DNA of 64,000 nucleotides from Amycolatopsis thermoflava N1165. GTDB lineage: Bacteria; Actinomycetota; Actinomycetes; Mycobacteriales; Pseudonocardiaceae. Position numbers and translations under genes: made by a program. Where the stretch lies: NCBI RefSeq assembly GCF_000473265.1, contig NZ_KI421511.1:3943560-4007559 (forward strand). The letters are read 5' to 3'. Below are positions 43,513 through 52,031 of this stretch, piece by piece (the stretch's first letter is position 1; every line of letters begins with the position of its first letter). A model generated the notes under the pieces. It worked only from the letters and a program-made list of their open reading frames with translations. It did no database searches and had not been told where the DNA came from.

Positions 43513-46500
43513 GTGTGGTTCGCCGTCCTGGGTCCTGTCGAGGCGCGCTCCGCGGCCGGCGACCCGGTGCCCCTCGGCGGTCCGCGGCCGCGCTCCCTCC
43601 TCGCGCTCCTGCTGCTCGACGCCGGCCGCGTCGTCGGCACCGACCGGCTCATCGACGGCCTCTACGGCGACCACCCGCCAGGCGACGCGGCCAACGCCCT
43701 GCAGGCCCAGGTGTCCCGCCTCCGCCGCAAACTCGGCGACCACGCCCACATCGAATCCCAGCCCGCCGGCTACCGCCTCGCGGTCGAACCGGACCGCGTC
43801 GACCTCCACCGCTTCACCCGCCTCGCCCGCGAGGGACGCCAAGCCCTCACCACCAACGAACACGCCCGCGCCGCGAAGCTGCTCCGTGACGCCCTGGACC
43901 TCTGGCGCGGCCCCGCCCTCGCGGACGTGCGCGACGCGCCCTTCGCCGAAGCCCAGGCCGCGCGCCTCGACGAGCTGCGCGTCGCCGCCGTCGAGGACCG
44001 CGCCGAAGCCGACCTCGCCATCGGCGAATCCCGCGCGGTGATCGGCGAACTCACCGAGCTGTGCGCCGCGCACCCCCTGCGGGAACGGCCCCGCGTCCTG
44101 CTCATGCGCGCGCTCGCCGCCAACGGCCGCCAAGCCGAAGCGCTCACCGTCTTCGAGGACGCCCGGCGCGTGCTCGCCGACGAACTCGGCGCCGACCCGT
44201 CCCCGGAACTCGCCGCCACGCACCTCGCCGTGCTGCGCGCCGAGCCGGCACCCGAACCGCCGAAGATCCCCGCCCAGCTCACCACCTTCATCGGCCGCGA
44301 ACCGGAACTGGCCCGCATCGCCGGCCTGCTCGGCACCGGCCGCCTGGTCACCCTGACCGGCCCCGGCGGCGCCGGCAAGACCCGTCTGTCCATCGAGGCC
44401 GGTGGCCGCGCCGACGGCGAAGTGTGCTTCGTCGACCTGTCGCCCGTCACCAGCGCCGCCGACGTCGCCCAGGCCGTCCTCACCGCGCTCGGCCTGCGGG
44501 AGACCGGCCTGTTCCCCACCGGCGGCGCCCCGCCGGACCCGGTCGGGCGCATCGAGACCGCGCTCACCGACCGGCGCCTGCTGCTGATCCTCGACAACTG
44601 CGAGCACGTCATCGCCGACGCCGCGAAGCTCGTGCACCGGCTCCTCTCGTCGAGCCCGGGACTCCGCGTGCTCGCCACCAGCCGCGAGCCACTCGGCATC
44701 ACCGGCGAGGCGCTGTGCGCCGTGCCCCCGCTCGCGTCCCCGCCGCGCGGCGCCGGCGCGGCCGAGGCCACCGGCTACGAGTCGGTGCGGCTCTTCACCG
44801 AACGGGCCGCCGCCGTGCGGCCCGGGTTCCGGCTCGACGACGACTCGGCCGAGCGGGTGCGGCGGATCTGCGCCGCGCTCGACGGGCTGCCACTGGCCAT
44901 CGAACTCGCCGCGGCACGCCTGCGGACCCTGCCGCTGGACCAGCTCGAAGCCCGCCTCGACGACCGGTTCCGCCTGCTGTCCAAGGGCAGCCGCACCGCC
45001 GCGCCGCGGCACCAGACGCTGCGCGCCGTCGTCGGCTGGAGCTGGGACCTCCTCGCGCCGGAGGAGCAGAACCTGGTGCGCCGCTTCGCGATCTTCTCCG
45101 GCGGGGCGACGATGGACGCGGTCGCGAGCGTGTGCGGACTGTCCGAACCGGACACCGAAGACCTCCTCGACAGTCTTGTCGACAAGTCGCTCATCGAGTT
45201 TTCCGGTGAGCGCTACCGGATGCTGGAGACGATCCGGGCGTTCAGCGCCGAGCGACTGGACGAATCGGGCGAACGGGACGCGGTGGCCAGGGCGCACGCC
45301 AGCCACTTCCTGGCACTCGCCCAGACCGCCGACCCGCACCTGCGCCGCACCGAGCAGATCGAGTGGCTCGCCCGCCTGACCGCCGAGCGGGCGAACCTGC
45401 ACGCGGCGTTGCGCTGGGCGGTCGAGTCGGACACCGCGCTGGCGCTGCGGCTCGTCGGCGCGTTGTCGTCGTACTGGCGCCTGCAGGGCGTGCGCACGGA
45501 AGTCGCGCCGCTCGCCGCGCGGCTGCTGGCCAACCTCGGCCCGGAACCGCCCGGCGACCTGGCGGAGGAGTACGTGCTGTGCGTGCTCAACGCCGCGCCC
45601 GCCGAATCGCCCGGCCTCGACGAGCACCTGCGGCGGGTCGATTCGATCGTGCCGTCGCTGCCGTGGCCGCTGCGGCAGCCGTACCTGCTCGTCTACTGGG
45701 CACTGTTCGCCGGTCCGCCCAGCCCGGCGCGGCGGCCGAACGAGCTGGAACAGGCCATGCTCGACGACGACGATCCGTGGTTCCAGGCGCTGGTGCACTT
45801 CTCGACGAGCTACTTGCGCCTGTTCAACGGCGACAGCGCGGGCGCCGAAGAGGCGTTCGCGAGGTCGCTCGGACTGTTCCGGCGGATCGGCGACCGGTGG
45901 GGCACCGCGCAGGTGCTCGACGGGCTCGCCGAGCTCGCGGACCTGCGCGGTGACCGGGACCGCTCCACCGCGCTCGTCGACGAGGCGATGGACCTGCTCG
46001 GGCAGCTCAACGCGACGGAGGAGCTGGCCGAGCTGTGGGCGCGGCGGGCGGACCGGTTGCTGCGCGACGGCGACCTGACCGACGCCGAGGCCGGTCACCG
46101 CCACGCGGCGGACCTCGCGCGGCGCGCGGGCGCCTCGACCCTGCTCGGCCTCACCGAGCGCGGGTTCGGCGAGCTGGCCCGGCGTCGCGGTGACTTCGCG
46201 CGGGCGCGGGCGCACTTCGAGCGGGCGCTGGCCATGCTGGGGACGGACTGGCAGAGCGACGCGGCGAGCGCCCGGACCTTCACCGCGATGGGCAGGCTCG
46301 CCGAGGCGACGGGCGACTGGGCGGAGGCGCGGGCGCGGCACCGGCAGGCGCTGGACATCACGCTGGCGCAGCACTTCCGGACCGACATCGCGGACGCGCT
46401 GGAGGGCCAGGCGGGGATGACCCTGCTCGACGGCGACCCCGAGCGGGCGGCCGAGCAGCTGGGAATGGCGGTGGCGCTGCGGAGCGCCACCAGGCCGCAC

Positions 46501-46644
46501 GACCAGGACGTGGCGGCGGTGGCGGCGGGCTGCCAGAAGCTGCTGGGCGCCGACGCCTTCGCGGCCGCCCACGACCGCGGCGCCGCCATGTCCTTCGAGG
46601 AGATCTCGGAAGCCCTCAACTCCCGGGAGCCTCAGATCCCGTAG
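43513..46644 (+). CDS. AfsR/SARP-family regulator with BTAD, NB-ARC and TPR domains
   Basis: A 1043-residue pathway-type regulator. The N-terminal OmpR-like DNA-binding domain (FAVLGPVEARSAAGDPVPLGGPRPRSLLALLLLDAGRVV) is followed by the bacterial transcriptional activation domain (about 95-245). The NB-ARC ATPase has Walker A GPGGAGKT (residues 283-290), Walker B LLLILDNCEH and the GLPLAIELAAARL motif. A long helical TPR-like C-terminus follows (YLRLFNGDSAGAEEAFARSLGLF, ARAHFERALAMLG). Such proteins act as nucleotide-gated activators, often of antibiotic genes. The next gene, an FAD monooxygenase, overlaps its 3' end convergently. Confidence 0.93.
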   Translation: MWFAVLGPVEARSAAGDPVPLGGPRPRSLLALLLLDAGRVVGTDRLIDGLYGDHPPGDAANALQAQVSRLRRKLGDHAHIESQPAGYRLAVEPDRVDLHRFTRLAREGRQALTTNEHARAAKLLRDALDLWRGPALADVRDAPFAEAQAARLDELRVAAVEDRAEADLAIGESRAVIGELTELCAAHPLRERPRVLLMRALAANGRQAEALTVFEDARRVLADELGADPSPELAATHLAVLRAEPAPEPPKIPAQLTTFIGREPELARIAGLLGTGRLVTLTGPGGAGKTRLSIEAGGRADGEVCFVDLSPVTSAADVAQAVLTALGLRETGLFPTGGAPPDPVGRIETALTDRRLLLILDNCEHVIADAAKLVHRLLSSSPGLRVLATSREPLGITGEALCAVPPLASPPRGAGAAEATGYESVRLFTERAAAVRPGFRLDDDSAERVRRICAALDGLPLAIELAAARLRTLPLDQLEARLDDRFRLLSKGSRTAAPRHQTLRAVVGWSWDLLAPEEQNLVRRFAIFSGGATMDAVASVCGLSEPDTEDLLDSLVDKSLIEFSGERYRMLETIRAFSAERLDESGERDAVARAHASHFLALAQTADPHLRRTEQIEWLARLTAERANLHAALRWAVESDTALALRLVGALSSYWRLQGVRTEVAPLAARLLANLGPEPPGDLAEEYVLCVLNAAPAESPGLDEHLRRVDSIVPSLPWPLRQPYLLVYWALFAGPPSPARRPNELEQAMLDDDDPWFQALVHFSTSYLRLFNGDSAGAEEAFARSLGLFRRIGDRWGTAQVLDGLAELADLRGDRDRSTALVDEAMDLLGQLNATEELAELWARRADRLLRDGDLTDAEAGHRHAADLARRAGASTLLGLTERGFGELARRRGDFARARAHFERALAMLGTDWQSDAASARTFTAMGRLAEATGDWAEARARHRQALDITLAQHFRTDIADALEGQAGMTLLDGDPERAAEQLGMAVALRSATRPHDQDVAAVAAGCQKLLGADAFAAAHDRGAAMSFEEISEALNSREPQIP

Positions 46645-47807
46645 TCCTTCAGCTTCAACGTGTTCGCCGCCTTCAGCGTCATCTTGTCGAACACCCCGGA
46701 GAACACGCGGGTCGTCAGCATGCGGTGCGACTGGTTCCGCAGCCACAGACCGCGCGCGGTGCGGGGCGCCAGGAACGGGCCGGTGCCCTTCGCCTGCTTC
46801 GCGCCCGCTTCGGCGGCGGGGCGGACCTCCGACTCGTACCGCTCGAACGCCACGGCGTGGTCCCCGCCCGCGGCGGCCAGCTCGCCCGCCAGCACGTACG
46901 CCGCCATCATCGCCAGTCCCGTGCCGCCACCGCCAGGCCCGACGCCCCAGCCCGCGTCGCCGACCAGGGCGACCCGGCCGCTGGTGTAGCGCGGCAGGTA
47001 CACGTGCGCCAGCTCGTCGAAGTACAGGTCGGCCGCGTCGCGCAGGCCCTCCAGCAGACGCGGGACCTCCCAGCCGACGCCGTCGTACACCTCGGCGATC
47101 AACCGCTTCACCTGGTCCTCGTCCTTGCGGTCGAAGGTCAGGCCGTCGGCCGCGAAGACGAAACCGATGTTCGCCGGACCGTCCGGGTCCTGCGCCGCGT
47201 ACGTCACGCCCCGGCCGAGCACGTTGTAGATCAGCCCGGTGTGGTCGAGCCGCAGGTGGTTCGGCGCGCTGAACCCCGCGCACGCGTAGCCCATCTCGGT
47301 GCGGAACCGCGACTCCGGGCCGAACGCCAGCGCCCGCACGCCCGAGTGCAGCCCGTCGGCGCCGATCACCAGGTCGACGGTCCGCGGCGCGCCGTGGGCG
47401 AACGTCACCTCGACACCCGAACCGGTCTCCGTCAGCGACGTGATCCAGTCGCCGAACACGTACTCGGTGCGGTCCTTCGTCGCCTCGTACAGCACGCGGC
47501 TCAGGTCCCCGCGCTGGATCTCGACCTCACCGCTGATCATCGACGCAGGCAGGCTCGCCACGCGCTTCCCGGACGCGTCCAGGATGTGCTGCTCCCCCAT
47601 CGACGTCTGGTGCGCGCGAATCTCCTCCAGCAACCCCATCCGCCGCAGCACCGACACCTGCTCGCCGCGGAAGTCGACGGCCTGCCCGCCCTCACGCAGG
47701 GCGGGCGCCCGCTCGACCACGGTCGTCGCGTAGCCCAGGCGGTTCAGCCAGAACGCCGTGGACGGGCCTGCGATGCTCGCACCGGAGATCAGCACTGTCC
47801 TGTTCAT
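46632..47807 (-). CDS. FAD-dependent monooxygenase (PHBH/TetX-like)
   Basis: A 391-residue group A flavoprotein hydroxylase. The dinucleotide fold is VLISGASIAGPSTAFWLNRLG (about residues 4-24) with the Glu of VVERAPALREGGQAVDFRG. The DG motif is VIGADGLHSGVRAL, and the second FAD motif is GRVALVGDAGWGVGPGGGGTGLAM. The pattern resembles tetracycline-inactivating and polyketide-tailoring monooxygenases. The substrate is unknown. It is a candidate target of the adjacent SARP regulator, though the genes converge and overlap by 13 bp. A single gene does not make a biosynthetic cluster. Confidence 0.9.
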   Translation of the reverse strand: MNRTVLISGASIAGPSTAFWLNRLGYATTVVERAPALREGGQAVDFRGEQVSVLRRMGLLEEIRAHQTSMGEQHILDASGKRVASLPASMISGEVEIQRGDLSRVLYEATKDRTEYVFGDWITSLTETGSGVEVTFAHGAPRTVDLVIGADGLHSGVRALAFGPESRFRTEMGYACAGFSAPNHLRLDHTGLIYNVLGRGVTYAAQDPDGPANIGFVFAADGLTFDRKDEDQVKRLIAEVYDGVGWEVPRLLEGLRDAADLYFDELAHVYLPRYTSGRVALVGDAGWGVGPGGGGTGLAMMAAYVLAGELAAAGGDHAVAFERYESEVRPAAEAGAKQAKGTGPFLAPRTARGLWLRNQSHRMLTTRVFSGVFDKMTLKAANTLKLKDYGI

Positions 47808-47861
47808 CGAAGCTCCTCAACTCGGTTGACCCGAGCTTCGCCAGGAGCGCTGACCGACGGC

Positions 47862-48803
47862 TTACCGTCCGCTGACCGGGCGCGCGTGCACGTGCCAGTG
47901 GCCGGTCACCGCGAAGCCGCACCGCTCGTACACCCGCTGCGCGCCGGTCGGGTTCGCGCCGTCCACACCCAGCACCGCCCGCCGGTAGCCGCACTCGCGA
48001 GCCTCCCGCAGCACCCGAGCCACCAGGCTCTTCGCCGCGCCGCGGCCCCGCGCCTCGGGCAGGGTGCCGACGTACTCGACGACCACCTCGCCGTCGGCCA
48101 CGCCGCGTTCGACGCACAGCACCAGCGCGGTCACCCGGTCGCCGTCGAGGGTCAGGAACGACAGCTCCGGCCGGAACCCCGCGCTGCCGGTGACGCGGTG
48201 CCGGAACAGCTCGGGTGTCAGCGGCGCGCTGCCGAAGTGTTCGCGGAACGCCTCGTTGAGGGCGAGCCGGGTGGCCTCCTCGTGCCGCGGCTCGTACCGG
48301 ACGGGCTCGACCGTGGACTCCACGGACGGCAGGGCGGACAGGTCCGCCGCCATGTCGAGGAAGGTGCGCACGTGCTCGTAGCCGCCGCGGCGCAGCACCG
48401 ACGCGTACCACCGCTGGTTGTCGTGCGCCATGGCGTGCAGTTCCAGCGGCGCTCCCGGGAACACTTTCCGGTGAAGTTCGGAGCTCGCCTCCTCGTACCA
48501 CCGGAGCAGCTCCGCGCCGAGCGCATTCGTCCGGTGGTCCGGGTGCACCATCGACTCGACCCGCATGTGGTGCACCGGATCGGCGGCGGTCCGGCGTGCC
48601 GTCATCGCGTAGGCGATCATCCGGTCGCCGTCCAGCACGGCGACCCCCGCCTCGGGCAGCGGGGAGTTCGGCGACTCCAGGCTCTCCCTGATGTCGGCGA
48701 CGCTGTGCTCCTCCCCTGTGGGCTCCACCTTCTCGCCCGCGGCGAACAACTCCGTCACCGCTTCGGCGTCGTCCAGCCGCAGTGCGCGCCAGGTCACAGT
48801 CAT
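47862..48803 (-). CDS. Double-GNAT acetyltransferase (MshD-like architecture)
   Basis: A 313-residue protein with two GNAT domains. The N-terminal one (about 1-150: WRALRLDDAEAVTELF, VESMVHPDHRTNALGAELLRW) is followed by a C-terminal one (about 160-313: VEYVGTLPEARGRGAAKSLVARVLREARECGYRRAVLGVDGANPTGAQRVYERCGF) carrying the Q/RxxGxG/A acetyl-CoA loop. The layout is that of mycothiol synthase MshD, but the mycothiol-specific signature cannot be asserted by eye; an unrelated tandem GNAT is equally possible. There is a 54-bp gap to the monooxygenase gene on the same strand. Confidence 0.8.
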   Translation of the reverse strand: MTVTWRALRLDDAEAVTELFAAGEKVEPTGEEHSVADIRESLESPNSPLPEAGVAVLDGDRMIAYAMTARRTAADPVHHMRVESMVHPDHRTNALGAELLRWYEEASSELHRKVFPGAPLELHAMAHDNQRWYASVLRRGGYEHVRTFLDMAADLSALPSVESTVEPVRYEPRHEEATRLALNEAFREHFGSAPLTPELFRHRVTGSAGFRPELSFLTLDGDRVTALVLCVERGVADGEVVVEYVGTLPEARGRGAAKSLVARVLREARECGYRRAVLGVDGANPTGAQRVYERCGFAVTGHWHVHARPVSGR

Positions 48804-48859
48804 CGGCCGAGCGTAGGCACAGCCGCCGGCCCGTCCCCAGCGATTTTCCGGCCGCGAGT

Positions 48860-48865
48860 TACCCT
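48860..48865 (+). promoter_or_regulatory. -10 box of a leaderless yaaA-type gene
   Basis: TACCCT lies seven bases before the GTG start at 48873; no Shine-Dalgarno is present. Confidence 0.4.
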
Positions 48866-48872
48866 GCTGGCC

Positions 48873-49604
48873 GTGCTGGTGCTGCTGCCTCCTTCGGAAA
48901 CCAAAGCCGCCGGTGGGGACGGCCCTCCGCTGGATCTCGACGCGTTGTCGTTCCCCGAGCTGAACCCGCTGCGGCGCAAGCTGGCCGACGCGCTCGTGGA
49001 GCTGGCAGGCAACGTTCCGGAGAGCCTGGACGTGCTGGGGCTGTCGGCGCGACAGGAGGACGAGGTGGCGCGCAACGGCGCGCTCTGGAGCGCGCCCACC
49101 CTGCCCGCGCTGGAGCGCTACACCGGCGTGCTCTACGACGCGCTCGACTACGGCGGTCTGCGTCCCGCCGCACGGGCGAAGGCGGACCGCAGGCTGGCCG
49201 TCGCCTCCGCCCTGTTCGGCATCGCCCGCGGCGACGACCGCATCCCGGCCTACCGGCTCTCCGGCGGCACCACCCTGCCCGCGCTCGGCTCGCTGCGGTC
49301 GTTGTGGCGTCCGGTCCTCGAGCCCGCACTGGCCGAAGTGGACGGTCTGATCGTCGACCTGCGCTCCGGCGCCTACGCCGCGCTGGCCCGGATCCCGCGC
49401 GCGATCACCGTGCGCGTGGTCACCGCGAGCGGCAAGACCGTGAGCCACTTCAACAAGGCCTACAAGGGAAAGCTCGCCGCCGCGCTGGCGACCGCCACCC
49501 GCGAACCCTCCACTGTGGAAGGCCTGATCAGCGCCGCCGAGCGGGCCGGCATCACGCTCGACCGGGTCGGCGAGCAGGAACTGGAGCTGATCACCGACCG
49601 GTGA
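48873..49604 (+). CDS. yaaA: YaaA-family peroxide stress protein
   Basis: A 243-residue DUF328/YaaA protein: LVLLPPSETKAAGGDG at the N-terminus, RYTGVLYDALDYGGL, LFGIARGDDRIPAYRLSGG and SGKTVSHFNKAYKGKLAAALA are family blocks; the last contains the conserved KxxKG. E. coli YaaA lowers free iron during peroxide stress and binds DNA with a helix-hairpin-helix. The start GTG at 48873 fits the conserved N-terminus. Its end overlaps the convergent oxidase gene by 14 bp. It fits the redox theme of the neighbourhood. Confidence 0.9.
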   Translation: MLVLLPPSETKAAGGDGPPLDLDALSFPELNPLRRKLADALVELAGNVPESLDVLGLSARQEDEVARNGALWSAPTLPALERYTGVLYDALDYGGLRPAARAKADRRLAVASALFGIARGDDRIPAYRLSGGTTLPALGSLRSLWRPVLEPALAEVDGLIVDLRSGAYAALARIPRAITVRVVTASGKTVSHFNKAYKGKLAAALATATREPSTVEGLISAAERAGITLDRVGEQELELITDR

Positions 49605-50676
49605 ACCGCTCCGGCCGGTAGGGCGCGAGGTCGACCGGCACGTCTTCGCCGAGCGCGAGGCAGGCGACGAGCCGTCCGGCGAACGGCGCCGCGGTCAGCC
49701 CGCCCGGGCCGAAGCCGGTGGCGATCAGCACGTCCGGCCGCTCCGCCAGCGGCCCGAGCAGCGGCAGGCCGTCCGGTGAGGCGGGCCGGAAGCCGATCCG
49801 GGTTTCCAGCAGCGTCGCGTCGGCCAGGCCCGGCGCGACGGTCAGGGCGTTGTCCAGCACCTCCCGCTGGCCGGCCGCGGTGATGCGGTGGTCGAAGCCG
49901 GAGCCGGTCTCCCGCGTGGCGCCCGCGACCACCCGCGAGCCGGGGAAGGCCAGCAGGTAGTGGCTGGACACCGGCAGCACGACCGGCCAGCGCGCGGTGT
50001 CCGCGCCCGGCAGTTCGAAGTGGCTGATCTGGCCCCGCTGCGGCGCCACGGACACCGACGGCACCAGCTCGCTGCTCCACGCCCCGGCCGCGACGACGAC
50101 CTTGTCCGCCGCCAGCTCCTTACCCGCGACCCGGACGCCGCGCCCGCTCAGTTCCGCCGCGCCCTCGACGATCCGGGCGCCGCGCGCCACCGCGGCGTCG
50201 AGCAGCGCCTGCCGCATCCGCCGCCCGTCCACGCGTCCGCCGCCGGAGACGTGCACCGCGGCCAGGTCGGGCGCGAGCGCGGGGAACAGCTCGCGGGCCT
50301 GCGCCGGATCGAGCCGGGAGACCTCGCCCGCCGCCGGTTCCCCGGCCACGCGCGCACTCACCCGGGCGAACGCCTCGTCGAGTTCGGCCGGGTCCGCCGA
50401 CACGACCATGCCGCCGACCACCTCGAACGAGGTGTCGCCCGCGCCGTCCTCGGCCAGCTGGGCGACCAGCTCCGGGTAGTAGGCGGCGGCCGCGGCGGCG
50501 AAGCGGTACTCGTCGTCGCCGCGGCGGCTGGTCCACGGGCACACGATGCCCGCACCCGCGGCCGTCGCCACCCCGGGGCGGCCGGCCTCCACCACGACGA
50601 CCTCGGCGCCGCGGCGGGCGAGCTGGTGGGCGGTGCTCGCTCCGGCGATCCCGGAGCCGATCACGATCACGCGCAT
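49591..50676 (-). CDS. FAD-dependent amino acid oxidase/dehydrogenase (DadA-like)
   Basis: A 361-residue DAO-family flavoprotein. The Rossmann motif is VIVIGSGIAGASTAHQLARRGAEVVVVEAG (residues 3-32), followed by AAGAGIVCPWTSRRGDDEYRF. The C-terminal block ETRIGFRPASPDGLPLLGPLAERPDVLIATGFGPGGLTAAPFAGRL is the FAD-closing region of D-amino acid dehydrogenase/glycine oxidase enzymes. It would oxidise D-amino acids or an N-methyl amine. No membrane anchor is visible. The ATG at 50676 begins the fold directly. Confidence 0.88.
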   Translation of the reverse strand: MRVIVIGSGIAGASTAHQLARRGAEVVVVEAGRPGVATAAGAGIVCPWTSRRGDDEYRFAAAAAAYYPELVAQLAEDGAGDTSFEVVGGMVVSADPAELDEAFARVSARVAGEPAAGEVSRLDPAQARELFPALAPDLAAVHVSGGGRVDGRRMRQALLDAAVARGARIVEGAAELSGRGVRVAGKELAADKVVVAAGAWSSELVPSVSVAPQRGQISHFELPGADTARWPVVLPVSSHYLLAFPGSRVVAGATRETGSGFDHRITAAGQREVLDNALTVAPGLADATLLETRIGFRPASPDGLPLLGPLAERPDVLIATGFGPGGLTAAPFAGRLVACLALGEDVPVDLAPYRPERFTGR

Positions 50677-50781
50677 GCCGCCAGTCTGCCGTTAATTCGG
50701 TTGCGGCCGCAGCACCGCCGACGGCATGATCACGCCAACGCCGGTGCGCTGGGCCCCGGTGGCGAGTGGAGGAGGTGCGTT

Positions 50782-50841
50782 GTGTCCGTCGTTGTGCTGG
50801 GCCGTGCCTTCGCCGCCCGTCCACCCGCCCCACCCGCCTGA
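50782..50841 (+). CDS. Possible leader peptide (19 aa) upstream of the RIO kinase
   Basis: GGAGGAGGTGCGT precedes a GTG at 50782 encoding VSVVVLGRAFAARPPAPPA, stop at 50839-50841. The peptide is too short to be a domain, has a strong ribosome-binding site and ends in RPPAPPA, the type of Pro-rich sequence that pauses ribosomes. It stops 43 bp before the kinase GTG, so translation could control the kinase mRNA. Confidence 0.45.
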   Translation: MSVVVLGRAFAARPPAPPA

Positions 50842-50853
50842 TCGAACGGCGCC

Positions 50854-50883
50854 GGTGGGGCCCCTCAGCCTTGGAGACCCACC
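50854..50883 (+). promoter_or_regulatory. Hairpin enclosing the RIO kinase Shine-Dalgarno
   Basis: GGTGGG (50854-50859) pairs with CCCACC (50878-50883), placing the GGAGA ribosome-binding site (50873-50877) in the loop next to the stem, just before the GTG at 50885. It could couple kinase translation to the leader ORF. Confidence 0.4.
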
Positions 50884-50884
50884 A

Positions 50885-51817
50885 GTGCGTCAGCACGATT
50901 TCGAAGACTTCACACCACGCTCACGTCGTCGCCGCCCGCGGTTCGACGACGAGATCAACCCCGTCCGCAGCGGCCGCCTGACCGAACAGGAGCGGCAGCG
51001 GCTCGCCCGCGTGCGCGACGACAGCTACGCCGAACCGGCGGTGCCCGGCGGCGCCGACCGCTACTCGACGTGGGACAGCGCCGAGCACGGCCCGCGCCCG
51101 CACCCGGTCTGGCTGGTCACCGAACTGGCCGCCGTGGACACCGAGCTGGGTGTCCTCAAGACCGGCAAGGAGGCCGAGGTGCACCTGCTGCGCCGCGGGC
51201 TCCCCGACCGCAGCCGGGAATGCCTGCTCGCCGCGAAGCGTTACCGATCAAGCGAGCACCGCCAGTTCCACCGCGACTCCGGCTACCTCGAGGGCAGGCG
51301 CATGCGCCGGTCCCGGGAGAACCGGGCCATGGCGCAGCGCACCTCGTTCGGCCGCAACCTCATCGCGGAGCAGTGGGCGATCGCCGAGTTCGCCGCGCTC
51401 AGTCGCTTGTGGACGATCGGTGCGCCGGTGCCGTACCCGGTGCAGCGGGACGGCACGGAACTGCTGCTGGAGTTCGTCGGAGAGCCCGACGGCACGGCGG
51501 CGCCACGCCTGGCACAGCTGCGGCCCGAGCCGGAGGAACTACGCGACCTGTGGTTCCAGACGATCGGGGCGCTCGACGTACTGGCGTCGGAGGGGCTCGC
51601 GCACGGAGACCTGTCCGCCTACAACATCCTCGTCCACCAGGGCCGGATCGTGCTCATCGACCTGCCCCAGGTCGTGGATGTCGTGGCGAATCCGAGAGGA
51701 GCGGAGTACCTCACCCGTGACGTCCACAACATCTCCGCGTGGTTTGCCGCGCGGGGTCTGCAGGTCGAGGCCGATGACCTGGCTTTCGACCTGCGGCAGC
51801 GGGCGGGGCTGAGGTGA
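50885..51817 (+). CDS. RIO1-family serine protein kinase
   Basis: A 310-residue RIO kinase. ATP-binding strand segments are LKTGKEAEVHLLRRG (about 85-99) with Lys in LLAAKRY. The catalytic loop is AHGDLSAYNILVHQG with Asp242, and the metal-binding motif is LIDLPQVV with Asp259. There is a long basic N-terminus (RSRRRRPRFDDEINPVRSGRL). RIO kinases/ATPases act in ribosome maturation in archaea and eukaryotes; their role in actinobacteria is unclear. The GTG at 50885 follows TTGGAGACCC, which decides the start. It is followed by the DEAD-box helicase on the same strand, an RNA-related neighbour. Confidence 0.9.
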   Translation: MRQHDFEDFTPRSRRRRPRFDDEINPVRSGRLTEQERQRLARVRDDSYAEPAVPGGADRYSTWDSAEHGPRPHPVWLVTELAAVDTELGVLKTGKEAEVHLLRRGLPDRSRECLLAAKRYRSSEHRQFHRDSGYLEGRRMRRSRENRAMAQRTSFGRNLIAEQWAIAEFAALSRLWTIGAPVPYPVQRDGTELLLEFVGEPDGTAAPRLAQLRPEPEELRDLWFQTIGALDVLASEGLAHGDLSAYNILVHQGRIVLIDLPQVVDVVANPRGAEYLTRDVHNISAWFAARGLQVEADDLAFDLRQRAGLR

Positions 51818-51838
51818 GGTCCCCGACGGTCTTCAGGT

Positions 51839-52031
51839 ATTCTGATCACAGTCCGCAACCGGGCGACGTGAATTCGGGTCGCCCCCTTCATGGGACGCGG
51901 ACACACCACCGATGGCGCAGCCGCGCCGGGTTCGTCCTTGTGAAAGCCCGCCGAACTTGTTCTTCAGCCTGCCTGCGCGCAGGCACACCGGGCCTCCCTT
52001 GCGACGTACCACCACGTCCGAGAGGCAGTGC
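51839..52031 (+). promoter_or_regulatory. Long structured leader of the DEAD-box helicase gene
   Basis: TATTCT (51839-51844) is a possible -10. Downstream are a hairpin GGGCGAC...GTCGCCC (51861-51883), a short ORF (ATG 51890, stop 51941-51943, 17 codons with weak start signals) and a perfect 16-bp palindrome TGCCTGCGCGCAGGCA (51970-51985) before the GTG at 52032. Long folded leaders are common on cold-inducible helicase mRNAs. Confidence 0.5.

Noticed and set aside
43417..47283. Frame of about 1290 codons on the minus strand through the SARP gene and into the monooxygenase gene
   Set aside because: Shadow of two well-defined genes; low-complexity Arg/Val/Gly composition.
46632..47807. Biosynthetic gene cluster around the SARP regulator
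   Set aside because: No core biosynthetic enzyme is present within the window; neighbours are an acetyltransferase, YaaA and an oxidase.
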